Shown here one piece after another: positions 33,672 through 41,423 of a stretch of DNA of 47,343 bases (position 1 is its first letter; the number at the start of each line of letters is the position of its first letter). This DNA is from Streptomyces brasiliensis. GTDB taxonomy: Bacteria; Actinomycetota; Actinomycetes; Streptomycetales; Streptomycetaceae. Below the pieces are notes generated by a model, which saw only the letters and a list, made by a program, of their open reading frames with translations, was not told where the DNA came from and searched no databases. Position numbers and translations under genes: made by a program. Location of the stretch: positions 1 to 47,343 of the forward strand of contig NZ_BMQA01000051.1 of NCBI RefSeq assembly GCF_014647875.1, in the 5' to 3' direction.

Positions 33672-33872
33672 ATGACGAACGCTACAGCTCCGAGAAAGCC
33701 CAGCGTCAAGATGACGATCCGCGTGTACCGGGTCGATCGGTACGGACTGATCAGCGAAGACCGCGGCACCGTTGCCTGCACCGACCACGGCCGCCAGGCC
33801 CTGCCTCAGGTGAACGCGTACCCGCGGTGCGAGAGCCCGCGCTGCACGCCCGGAAAGGCGGCAGCACGGTGA
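33672..33872 (+). CDS. Small Cys-containing protein, first gene of the radical SAM operon
   Basis: Codes for 66 aa with GGGAG before ATG 33672. The N-terminal half (SVKMTIRVYRVDRYGLISED) looks folded. The C-terminal half holds C36, H39, C53 and C58 in CTDHG and YPRCESPRCTP. Two readings are possible: a RiPP precursor whose C-terminal half is the core modified by the downstream radical SAM enzyme and PIMT, or a small zinc-binding protein. It overlaps the next gene by 4 bp (GTGA). Family not recognised. Confidence 0.6.
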   Translation: MTNATAPRKPSVKMTIRVYRVDRYGLISEDRGTVACTDHGRQALPQVNAYPRCESPRCTPGKAAAR

Positions 33873-34360
33873 GCAATACCCTGGACTCCAATAGGCAGTT
33901 GGACACGGCCGGTATGAGAGCCGCTGCCAGCCGTTTCCTCGGCGACGTGTCGGTGGCCCTGCCGCGATACGAATACGTGCAGCGCGATGCGCAGCAGTTC
34001 TTCCGCTTCCTGTGGCAGCTGATCCCGCAGATCGAACAGCTCACGGGACGGACGGCCGCCACCGACGCGCCTGCCATGGCGGCCCTGGCCGGGGTCGGGG
34101 AGGCCCGCCGGCGGCTCGACCTGATTGAACGTCCGGGCCTGCGCGGCGAAGTGGAGCGGGTGACGCGACTGGCCCGGTCGGTCATGGCGCTGTGCGACCA
34201 CTACGACATCCTGTGCGGCGTCGTGATGTGCCTGGCATGCGACAAGCCGATCCAGGACGGCGACGAATCCGTGCCGTACGACCAGATCAGCCCCTCCGGT
34301 AGGGCGAAGCAGGCTGGCCGCATCCACGCCAGCTGCGCCAATACGATCCGGCGACGCTGA
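33869..34360 (+). CDS. DUF6415-like protein with C-terminal Cys/His motif
   Basis: Codes for 163 aa from GTG 33869. The helical part includes MRAAASRFLGDVSVALP, VGEARRRLDLIERPG and LARSVMALCDHYD, a pattern I associate with DUF6415-type proteins next to Streptomyces natural-product genes. The end has C121, C124 (CLACDKPIQDGDE) and H153, C156 (GRIHASC), a likely zinc site. Function unknown. It is the second gene of the operon, before the radical SAM enzyme. Confidence 0.65.
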   Translation: MSNTLDSNRQLDTAGMRAAASRFLGDVSVALPRYEYVQRDAQQFFRFLWQLIPQIEQLTGRTAATDAPAMAALAGVGEARRRLDLIERPGLRGEVERVTRLARSVMALCDHYDILCGVVMCLACDKPIQDGDESVPYDQISPSGRAKQAGRIHASCANTIRRR

Positions 34361-34547
34361 CGAGCCCCGCCTCGGAGAGGCCCCAGGCGACCGCAGGGTC
34401 AGGGTTGCAGCCCCAGATCGCCTCTCCCGCCGTGCTCCGCAAGACACGGCGGGTGGAGTCCACACGACTCCCGCCCCCGGGCCCCAACCCTGGACAGGTC
34501 GAGCCTCGGGGCGGGTTCCATCCCGTTGCATCAGTCAGGAGATGCCC

Positions 34548-35450
34548 ATGGTCACAGCCGCTGAGCCGCAGATGAAGGACTTACCCGCCAGCGCGATCCT
34601 CTCCGTCGAACTCGAGATCACTGGCCGCTGCCAGCTGACGTGCAGTCACTGCTGCACCGCCTCCGGGCCGAAGGCCAGCCCCGGCGCCATGACGCGCGAC
34701 GACTGGACCCAAGTCATCAGTGACATCGCTGAACTCGGCATTCCCGCCGTGCAGTTCATCGGTGGCGAGCCCACGCTGGCGCCGTACCTGCCGCAGTACA
34801 TCGACCACGCCCTGGACACCGGCCTCCGGGTGGAGGTGTACTCCAACCTCACCCACGTCCGGCCTGGCCTGTGGAGGGTGTTCGAGAAGCCCGGCGTGTG
34901 CCTGGCCACCAGCTACTACAGCGACCGGGCCGAGGAGCACGAGCGGATCACCAACGGTACCGGCAGTCACCAGCGCACCCGCGGCAACATCACCGAGGCC
35001 CTGCGCCGCGGCATCCCACTGCGCGTCGGCATCGTCGACGTCCTTGATGGACAGCGCGTCGCCGAGGCGCAGGAGGAGCTGCGGCAGCTCGGCGTGACCC
35101 GCATCCAGGTGGACCGCGTCCGCAAGGTCGGCCGCGCCGCTGAATCGGACACCGCCGTCCCGAGCACTTCCGAGCTGTGCGGCCGTTGCTTCCGCCACCG
35201 CGTCTCCATCGACCCCAACGGCCAGGTCTCCGGCTGCATCCTGTCCCGCTTCCTCGTCGCCGCCAACGTCCGTGAGCAGCCCCTCGCCGACATCCTGAGC
35301 AGCGACCGCTGGCAGCAGCTGACCAGCACCATCCCGATGCCCCGGGCAGCCTGCCCGCCCGACGACTCCGGCGACTGCGACCCGGCCAACACCGAAGCGT
35401 GCGAGCCTTCGTTCTACGCACCTGCTCCCGTGCTGGAGACGACGGCATGA
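34548..35450 (+). CDS. Radical SAM/SPASM-type peptide-modifying enzyme
   Basis: Codes for 300 aa. The start at 34548 is chosen because AGGAG lies 7 nt upstream; ATG 34542 is too close to it. The radical SAM motif is CQLTCSHC (C28, C32, C35) and GGEP follows at 72-75. The C-terminal region has C211, C214, C230, C269, C277 and C285 (ELCGRCFRHRVSIDPNGQ; SGCILSRF), consistent with a SPASM or twitch auxiliary cluster. Such enzymes modify peptide side chains in RiPP pathways. The stop overlaps the PIMT-like gene (ATGA). 187 bp separate it from the gene before; that gap has no supported gene. Confidence 0.87.
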   Translation: MVTAAEPQMKDLPASAILSVELEITGRCQLTCSHCCTASGPKASPGAMTRDDWTQVISDIAELGIPAVQFIGGEPTLAPYLPQYIDHALDTGLRVEVYSNLTHVRPGLWRVFEKPGVCLATSYYSDRAEEHERITNGTGSHQRTRGNITEALRRGIPLRVGIVDVLDGQRVAEAQEELRQLGVTRIQVDRVRKVGRAAESDTAVPSTSELCGRCFRHRVSIDPNGQVSGCILSRFLVAANVREQPLADILSSDRWQQLTSTIPMPRAACPPDDSGDCDPANTEACEPSFYAPAPVLETTA

Positions 35451-36577
35451 TCTGGAACACCCACGCGGCACACCTCGCCGACGAGGCGACAGACGACGGC
35501 TCCCGCTGGCGGCCTCTGGTCGCGAACACCCCGCGACACGTCTTCGTCCCGCGCTGGTGGGAGCGCCAGGACGGTACGTGGACGCTGTGCGCGCCGCGCC
35601 CCGACAATGAGGCCTGGCTCCATGGCGCCTACCGCGACCGGTCGCTGATCACACGCGTTGGACCGCTGCACGCCGATCACGCCGGGCCGGACGACCATCC
35701 GGAAGGCCGGCCGACGTCGTCGGCGACCCTCCCGAGCCTCGTCGTTCAGATGTTCCAGCACGGCCGTCTCCAGGACGGCCAGGACCTGCTGGAAGTCGGC
35801 ACGGGCTCCGGGTACGGCACTGCTCTCGCGGCCAAGCGCCTCGGCGAGAACCGGGTCACCAGCCTGGACGTCGACCCGTACCTGATTGATGCGGCGCGCG
35901 ATCGCCTCGGATCCCTGGGGCTGAAGCCGACACTGGCCGCTGTCGACGCGACCGGGCCGATCGACGGCGAGTACGATCGGATCATGGCGACGGTCGGCGT
36001 ACGGCCGGTACCGCCCAGCTGGCTGGGCGCACTGCGGACGGGCGGCCGTCTGGTGGCAACCATCGCCGGCACCTCGCTCATCATCGAAGCGGTCAAGCGG
36101 TTCGACGGCACGGCGTACGGGCGTATCGCCTGGGAGCGGGCCGGGTTCATGCCCACGCGCACCGGCGACGACTACGCTCCCCTCCCGGACGGACTGCTGG
36201 AGGCGGCGAAGACCGGCGAGGGCGAGGCGGTGACCGAGGGCCAGTTCCCTGTGCTCGACGTCGGCGAGGCCTGGGACGTGGCGAGCATGCTGGAACTGCT
36301 CGCGCCCGGGGTACAGACCGGCTACTCGCAAGACGCCAACGGCACGCGCACGGCGTGGATGGCACACCCCGACGGGTCGTGGGCGCGGGCGGTTGCGCGC
36401 GGCACGGCGGCACCACTGGTCCATCAGAGCGGTCCGCAACGGCTCTGGGACGTTCTGGACGGCATCCGGTCGTACTGGCTGGAGCACGGCGAACTGCCGG
36501 TGCGCGGTGCCCGGGTCCTGATCACGCCGGACGGACGTACCCGGCTGGCCCGCGGCGACTGGCGCGTCACCCTCTGA
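35447..36577 (+). CDS. Protein L-isoaspartate O-methyltransferase-like enzyme
   Basis: Codes for 376 aa. The PIMT-type fold shows TPRHVFVPRWW, a substrate-site-like SSATLPSLVVQMFQHG, and motif I DLLEVGTGSGYGTALAA (114-130). A C-terminal extension of about 150 residues goes beyond canonical PIMT (about 210-230 aa). PIMT homologues fused to extra domains act as dedicated RiPP tailoring enzymes, making methyl-Asp and then aspartimide or isoaspartate in lanthipeptides, lasso peptides and graspetides. Here it follows a radical SAM gene with translational coupling, so a shared substrate is likely. Confidence 0.85.
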   Translation: MIWNTHAAHLADEATDDGSRWRPLVANTPRHVFVPRWWERQDGTWTLCAPRPDNEAWLHGAYRDRSLITRVGPLHADHAGPDDHPEGRPTSSATLPSLVVQMFQHGRLQDGQDLLEVGTGSGYGTALAAKRLGENRVTSLDVDPYLIDAARDRLGSLGLKPTLAAVDATGPIDGEYDRIMATVGVRPVPPSWLGALRTGGRLVATIAGTSLIIEAVKRFDGTAYGRIAWERAGFMPTRTGDDYAPLPDGLLEAAKTGEGEAVTEGQFPVLDVGEAWDVASMLELLAPGVQTGYSQDANGTRTAWMAHPDGSWARAVARGTAAPLVHQSGPQRLWDVLDGIRSYWLEHGELPVRGARVLITPDGRTRLARGDWRVTL

Positions 36578-36590
36578 CGGCCTCGAGACC

Positions 36591-36634
36591 GGCCCCGTCT
36601 GTCCGCTCCCCCCCCGTGGCGGATGGGCGGGGCC
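36591..36634 (+). terminator. Hairpin ending the radical SAM operon
   Basis: GGCCCCG...TCCGC pairs with GCGGA...CGGGGCC around a C-rich loop, with a few wobble or mismatched pairs; it lies 14 bp past the PIMT-like stop. A T-rich tail is absent. Segment 36635-36940 has no supported gene and should contain the dprA promoter. Confidence 0.55.
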
Positions 36635-36940
36635 TTCCACTGCCCGCGATGCCTCGCACAGCACCCCTGAACCTCTGCGGGATTAGCGCACAAGCTCTCG
36701 ACGAAGATAGCCGTCGCCGGAACCGCGGGCCCGGGCCCGGAGGGCTCCTTGACGACCACCGTGGCCCACTTCGTTGCCGCCGCGCAGAACGTCGACTGAG
36801 CCAGCGCCTTATCCGGCGTTTCCGGTCCTCCCGCACCCCTTCCTGCCCCTACGCGGCCCGTGTACGCCATGATGGGGGTGGCCCGAGTACACCGCTTCAT
36901 CCTTCGAACATCCTGGGGCCGCGAGTAGAAGGACACCCTG

Positions 36941-37861
36941 ATGAACCTCGATATCACGGCCGACCAGCACGATCTGCTGACGCTGTGCGCGCTGCGCATC
37001 GGCAGCTCCACCCTCGACTGGAGCCTGCTGGCACGCAGCGCCCAGAGCCCCGAGGGCCTGGCCGTGCTCATGGACGGGCAGCTGCGCGAGGACTCCGGCG
37101 CCGCCGCCAAGAACCGGCCCCTGCTGCAGCAGGGCCTGACCGCCGGTCTCGACGACGCCCGCGCACGCGTCGACGACGAGCTGGCCGCGGCCGGGAAGGC
37201 GGGCGCCCGTCTGGTCACTGTCCTCGACGCGGACTACCCGGCGAACCTGCGCATGATCGGCAACCTCCCGCCGTTCCTCTTCTACCGCGGCGAGCTTGAC
37301 CCGTGCGACGCCCGCTCCATTGCTGTCGTCGGCACCCGCCAGGCCTCCGAGGACGGACTGAGGCGGGCCGCCCGGATGGCCCGCGAGCTCGTCGAACACG
37401 ACGTCGTGATCGCCAGCGGACTCGCCAAGGGCATCGACGCCGCCGCCCACCAAGCCACCCTCACTGCCGGGGGCCGCACCTTCGCCGTCATGGGCACCGG
37501 CATTGCTGCGCCCATCTACCCGGCCGAGAACCGGCCGCTCGCCAAGGCCATCCTCGCCTCCGGCGGCGCGCTGGTGAGCCAGTTCTGGCCGACCAGCCCC
37601 CCGGCGAAGTACACGTTCCCGCGCCGCAACGTCGTCACCTCCGGCACCACGCTGGGCAGCGTCGTGATCGAAGCCTCCAGCACCTCCGGCGCCAAGATGC
37701 AGGCACGTCTGGCCGCCGAGCACGGCAAGCTCGTTTTCCTGATCAGGTCCCTCGCCGACGCCCAGCCCTGGGCCAAGAAGATGGTCGACGAGGACCGGGC
37801 GATCCTGGTCACCCAGTCCAGCGACATCACCGAACGCCTTGCACGTGCCGCCGACATTTAG
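36941..37861 (+). CDS. DprA/Smf-family protein
   Basis: Codes for 306 aa, with GAAGGA before ATG 36941. An N-terminal helical part (RIGSSTLDWSLLARSAQSPE) is followed by the Rossmann core: VTVLDADYPANLRMIGNLPP, AVVGTRQASEDGLRRAARMA, IASGLAKGIDAAAHQATL and MGTGIAAPIYPAENR. Canonical DprA loads RecA on single-stranded DNA in transformation. Some accessory Smf/DprA paralogues lie in defence neighbourhoods. This one is followed 41 bp later by a ComF-like phosphoribosyltransferase, is shorter at the C-terminus than chromosomal DprA and lies in accessory DNA, so a conflict role is plausible. Confidence 0.85.
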   Translation: MNLDITADQHDLLTLCALRIGSSTLDWSLLARSAQSPEGLAVLMDGQLREDSGAAAKNRPLLQQGLTAGLDDARARVDDELAAAGKAGARLVTVLDADYPANLRMIGNLPPFLFYRGELDPCDARSIAVVGTRQASEDGLRRAARMARELVEHDVVIASGLAKGIDAAAHQATLTAGGRTFAVMGTGIAAPIYPAENRPLAKAILASGGALVSQFWPTSPPAKYTFPRRNVVTSGTTLGSVVIEASSTSGAKMQARLAAEHGKLVFLIRSLADAQPWAKKMVDEDRAILVTQSSDITERLARAADI

Positions 37862-37902
37862 CGCGCCGGCCAGCAGCGACAGCAGCTCGCCTTGGCCGGC
37901 CT

Positions 37903-38646
37903 GTGACGACAGGTCTGCCCGAACCGGCAGGCTTTCCCGAGTGCCCGGTGTGCGCTTACGTCGTCACCGGCACCGCACGCCTGTGCTCCGACTGCGCTGG
38001 GCGCACCCTGCAGCCCGTCTCCGACAGCCACTGCTCGGTCTGCTCCCAGGCCGTCGCGCCCGGCAGACCGTGCGGCAACCGGCTCTGTGCGCTGCCGGTC
38101 TCCCAGCGGGGGTTCTCCCGCGTCGACGCGGTGGCCGTGTACTCCGGAGCCCTCCGCGACAAGATCCACCGACTCAAGTACGACGGGGCGCACGGCTGGG
38201 CGATGATCTTCGGCAGGCTGCTGGTCGGCTGGATGGAGAGCCACCCCGAGCAGATGGAGGGCGTCGACCACGTCGTCGGCAACCCGACCGCTGCCGGTCG
38301 CCAGCCGATCCAGCACATCGAGGCGATCATGAATGCCGCCTACACCGAGGACGTCACCCACGCCCTCCCGCTCAGTCCACCGGACGCGCACCGCCTGATC
38401 AAGGAGACCGAGACGCCCCGCTCGGCCAACAAGAGCCTGGACGACAAGCGCACGGCCGCGGCCGCGCACGCAGCCGCGCTGACGTGGACCGGCGACACGG
38501 GCGACATCAAGGGGGCCACGATCCTGCTGGTCGACGATGTCTTCACCAGCGGGTCCCAGCTCCAGCACGTCGCGCTCCGGCTCCGGGCGTCCGGAGCCGC
38601 CGAGGTCCGCGGGCTCGTCCTCGCGCGCGTCCCCTGGAGCGGATGA
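37903..38646 (+). CDS. ComF-like phosphoribosyltransferase with N-terminal zinc ribbons
   Basis: Codes for 247 aa from GTG 37903. Two Cys-pair ribbons (CPVCAYVVTGTARLCSDC at about 11-28; CSVCSQAV and CGNRLC) are followed by a PRTase domain with the PRPP-binding loop ILLVDDVFTSGSQL near residue 210. In ComF the fold is the same; the spacing here differs from chromosomal ComF and a helical insertion lies between. Its tight placement after a DprA gene repeats the DprA-ComF link of competence, but in an accessory-island setting. The pair is likely one operon; the reaction is unknown. Confidence 0.82.
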   Translation: MTTGLPEPAGFPECPVCAYVVTGTARLCSDCAGRTLQPVSDSHCSVCSQAVAPGRPCGNRLCALPVSQRGFSRVDAVAVYSGALRDKIHRLKYDGAHGWAMIFGRLLVGWMESHPEQMEGVDHVVGNPTAAGRQPIQHIEAIMNAAYTEDVTHALPLSPPDAHRLIKETETPRSANKSLDDKRTAAAAHAAALTWTGDTGDIKGATILLVDDVFTSGSQLQHVALRLRASGAAEVRGLVLARVPWSG

Positions 38647-38721
38647 CCCTGGTCGAGCCATCGCTCACGGCCGGGCCCTGCATCGCCAGGCGGACTTGTG
38701 GGTGGCCCTGGATGCTCGGGG

Positions 38722-39204
38722 CTACAGCTCGCGGAAGTAGACAGCCGCAGGCAGCTTGATGCAACCGAGGCTTTCGTACAACGCTCTGGCCTGGACGTGG
38801 AACTCGTCGCCGCCTGTTCCGATTTCGACGTACACCGCTCCCTGGGCACGCATATGGCTGAAGGTGTGTTCGCACAGCTCGGTGCCCAGATGGTCGCGGC
38901 GGTGGTGCGCGTCGACGGCCAGGATGCTGATGCACCCGTGCTCGCGTGAGAGGTCGATCTCCCATCCCACGTAGCCAGCGATCACCCCGTCGATGTCCGC
39001 GACGGCAACGTGCTTGTTGTGCTCCGGGTCGTGCAGTGTGGCGAGGAGGGTTTGGTAGTCCTCGCGCCACTGGCCGTGCTGCCGCGTGAAAATGACGTCG
39101 CCGACCAGGGGCCGGAAGGAGTCCTCGTAGAACGGCCCGAACGTCTCGATGGTGAGCTCGGTCAGCCGCGGAAGGTCACGCGGCTCGCAGGCACGGATGA
39201 TCAC
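38722..39204 (-). CDS. GNAT-family N-acetyltransferase
   Basis: Codes for 160 aa from GTG 39204, since GAGAGG lies 8 nt upstream; a longer frame to 39249 is less likely. The GNAT acetyl-CoA motif is ISILAVDAHHRRDHLGTELC (about residues 96-115), preceded by AGYVGWEIDL and followed by ARALYESLGC. Substrate is not apparent. It is convergent with the PRTase gene. A further 305 bp (39205-39509) to its right have no supported gene. Confidence 0.82.
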   Translation of the reverse strand: MIIRACEPRDLPRLTELTIETFGPFYEDSFRPLVGDVIFTRQHGQWREDYQTLLATLHDPEHNKHVAVADIDGVIAGYVGWEIDLSREHGCISILAVDAHHRRDHLGTELCEHTFSHMRAQGAVYVEIGTGGDEFHVQARALYESLGCIKLPAAVYFREL

Positions 39205-39509
39205 AGAATGCGCCTCTCGCTGAGGAGTCGATAACCGGAGGAAAGCCATCGACGGGCTCGCTCGCGCCGGATGTCGGCGGCGAGTGAGCCCTCAGTGGCG
39301 GGTGCGCCCGGAGGCGAAGCATTCCATGCACGTCACGTTAGCCGAGCTCCTCCGACGGGCGCAGACTCTTTCGGTCCGGCTGACCCCTCCGCGCAGAACG
39401 ACGCGGCGGGCCGAAGGAGAGGCCGACCCCAACGAGGAGCCAAGACGGCGCAGAGGCCAGCCTCGGTCGGCCTGCGGAGAACCCGACGAATCGTCACCCT
39501 GAAATGCCG

Positions 39510-39890
39510 AGCTCAGTAGCTGCGACCACTCCGTGACCACGACCGCGGCATCCGCACCGTCCAGCGCCTCCTCTGGGCTCGCATACCGCCACGGTGCCGC
39601 CTCGGCGGGCCGGGCCAGCGGGTCCCAGCACCGCACGCTGGCACCCTCGGCGAGCAGCCGCGCGGCCAGCACCGTCGACGGCGCCTCGCGCATGTCGTCG
39701 GTGCCCGGCTTGAACGCCATCCCGAACAGCACGATCTGGCGGCCCGCCAGATCTCCGAGAGCGCTTCTGAGCTTTTGGATCGCCCGCCTCTGCTGGATGT
39801 TGTTCACGTCGATTGCCGCCGAGAGCAGCATCGGGTGGAAGCCGGTGTTCGAGGCCAGCTGCCGCAGGGCCTCAGAGTCCTTCGAATCTC
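39510..39890 (-). pseudogene. UDP-glucose dehydrogenase, C-terminal fragment
   Basis: The frame reads KDSEALRQLASNTGFHPMLL, IDVNNIQQRRAIQKLRSAL, QIVLFGMAFKPGTDDMREAP and DAAVVVTEWSQL. This is the middle and C-terminal NAD-linked sugar dehydrogenase region (FKPxTDDxRExP motif). The N-terminal NAD-binding domain is missing on the right, and the very C-terminus after VVVTEWSQL is replaced. It is a scrap brought in by recombination and joins the coiled-coil gene on its right. Confidence 0.72.
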
Positions 39891-40147
39891 CCTGCCGGCT
39901 TCTGCGCGCGCGACGATGTCGAGCACTTCCTCGCGTCGCAGAGCCGCCCGACGGTCGGCATCGGCATGCTCGACGCCCGCTGCCGCGTCGCTTCGATCTC
40001 CGACTCTTCTGCCAGACGGTGACGCAACTGGTCGGCCTCGGCCTCCAGGCTCTCGACACGAGAGGCAACAGCATCCATGGCCTGCTGAATGAGGGCCGCA
40101 TCAGGATCGGTTTCGGTGCGCTCGGCGGGCAGGACGGGGGGACTCAC
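39872..40147 (-). CDS. Small coiled-coil protein downstream of the replication-relaxation gene, probably 3'-truncated
   Basis: Codes for 91 aa from GTG 40147, overlapping the upstream stop (GTGA). Residues about 19-52 form a coiled coil (ALIQQAMDAVASRVESLEAE, ADQLRHRLAEESEIEATRQ). The last 20 residues run into the UDP-glucose dehydrogenase scrap in another frame, so the natural C-terminus was probably lost. Likely an accessory of the replication-relaxation protein; no family recognised. Confidence 0.55.
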   Translation of the reverse strand: MSPPVLPAERTETDPDAALIQQAMDAVASRVESLEAEADQLRHRLAEESEIEATRQRASSMPMPTVGRLCDARKCSTSSRAQKPAGRFEGL

Positions 40148-40439
40148 AGGTCCGTCCATGGGCGTGGCCTTCCGCCGGCGAGAGGCACCCACATGGCCTG
40201 GGTGGGACCGTGTTGTTCAAGGTCTTCCAGTACGGCGGCTGCGAGCCGGACTTCGCGGGCGAGGGCCGCTACGAGGGGGTGCTGGGCAGTCATCGCCTGG
40301 AGATCGCTCACGCGATTCTCGAGTCTGGCTCGGGAAGCACCAGTGAGTACGAAGAGCACGCGGGGAAAGACCGGATACCAGCGGAGCCAGGCAGGACCTT
40401 GGTCGGCCTGCCTGCGTCGACCGACGGGCTGGGCCTCGT
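40144..40439 (-). repeat. Right copy of the about 280-bp direct repeat
   Basis: The 3' end of the replication-relaxation gene, repeated in the same orientation at 30660-30935. The two copies bracket 9.2 kb that carries the SLOG, XRE, radical SAM, DprA/PRTase and GNAT genes. Confidence 0.85.
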
Positions 40440-41052
40440 ACTGGAACAGGCGGGCGTACTCGATCAGTTTCGCGGCCAGCCGCCCGCTGCTCATGGTGCT
40501 GCGATCGACTTCCACGAACGCGTGCAGCTTTCGCCGGCGTTCGCTCTCGGCGGCGGTGTAGTACATGAGGGCATCGGCGACGACCCGCTCGCCCTCGCCG
40601 ATCGAGTGGGACACTTCCGGGGTCCAGTCCCAGGGGCCGTGCTCGTGCCCGAGCCGACGGGCGTCTTCGGCGAAAGCCAGATGGGCGCGTACGACGGCGA
40701 GGGTGTGAGGGGTCTTCAGGGATGCGGCGGTGGTCGAGGTGATGGGGTAGGGAGGACGGCCGCGCAGGACGGGCAGGTCCCGGGTCAGGCGCGCCCCTTC
40801 CTGCGTGAGGTACCAGGCGTTGGTACGTGAACGGTTCGCGTCCGGCAGGACCGTGCAGTCGACGAAGCCGTCGGAGCGCAGTCTGTTCAGGACGCGGGAC
40901 ATCACCTGCCGCGTGCCGTCCGGTCGCAGCATGCGGCGCAACTGGCTGGTGGTGGCGATGCGGTGCTGGGCGAGCGCGGCCAGCACCTGGTGGGCCAGGG
41001 GCTCAGCGGGGCTTGGGGCCAATCTCGTCGCCGGACGTGCGGCGCTGGTCAT
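40144..41052 (-). CDS. Replication-relaxation family protein
   Basis: Codes for 302 aa from ATG 41052, with GGAGAGGAA upstream. An N-terminal winged helix (LAHQVLAALAQHRIATTSQL, RMLRPDGTRQVMSRVLNRL) is followed by the Replic_Relax-type core (AFAEDARRLGHEHGPWDWTP; ERVVADALMYYTAAES; HAFVEVDRSTMSSGRLAAKL). Proteins of this family are widespread on Streptomyces plasmids and integrative elements; a role in relaxing or priming plasmid replication has been proposed. Two partial copies exist in the window (9170-9656 and 30660-30935). It shares its leader with the tra operon. Confidence 0.85.
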   Translation of the reverse strand: MTSAARPATRLAPSPAEPLAHQVLAALAQHRIATTSQLRRMLRPDGTRQVMSRVLNRLRSDGFVDCTVLPDANRSRTNAWYLTQEGARLTRDLPVLRGRPPYPITSTTAASLKTPHTLAVVRAHLAFAEDARRLGHEHGPWDWTPEVSHSIGEGERVVADALMYYTAAESERRRKLHAFVEVDRSTMSSGRLAAKLIEYARLFQYEAQPVGRRRQADQGPAWLRWYPVFPRVLFVLTGASRARLENRVSDLQAMTAQHPLVAALAREVRLAAAVLEDLEQHGPTQAMWVPLAGGRPRPWTDL

Positions 41053-41108
41053 GCAGTGTTCCTCTCCGCGGGCCGTGACGGTCTCCGTCAGAAGTTCCGT
41101 ACTGCTGA

Positions 41109-41166
41109 GGAAAACCGTGGGCCCCGACCAGACCCCCGACCACGCGGCCCCGACCATGGTCACGAA
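41109..41166 (-). promoter_or_regulatory. Leader shared with the tra operon
   Basis: GGAAAACC, then GTGGGCCCCGACC, GACCCCCGACCACG and CCGACCATGGTCACGA match 21750-21807 with few changes and in the same orientation relative to the gene. It lies 57 bp before the replication-relaxation start. CCGTGGTCG and CCCCGACCGTGG boxes continue at 41191-41220. Nothing else is seen in 41221-41423. Confidence 0.6.
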
Positions 41167-41423
41167 CTCGAAACGGCCTCGCGGTCTGCGCCGTGGTCGA
41201 CCCTCGTACCCCGACCGTGGGCCGCGCCCGCACGCCAGGACACAGGTGGAGACAGGCGGAGAGGCGCGGCGATGGCCGGTCCGCAGCAGCCGAGGCTGCT
41301 GCGGGGCGTGGTGGCGAGCCACGCCATGCCGGCCATCGGGCGACATCCGGCCCGCAAGGGACCAACGACCCGTAACCGGATGCCGCGTCTGTGGGGCGGT
41401 GGGCGATGCCCACCGCCGGCTTC

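Noticed and set aside
34404..34560. Pro/Arg-rich short frame before the radical SAM gene as RiPP precursor
   Set aside because: Opens only with TTG, has no ribosome-binding site and overlaps the radical SAM start; kept only as a remote possibility.
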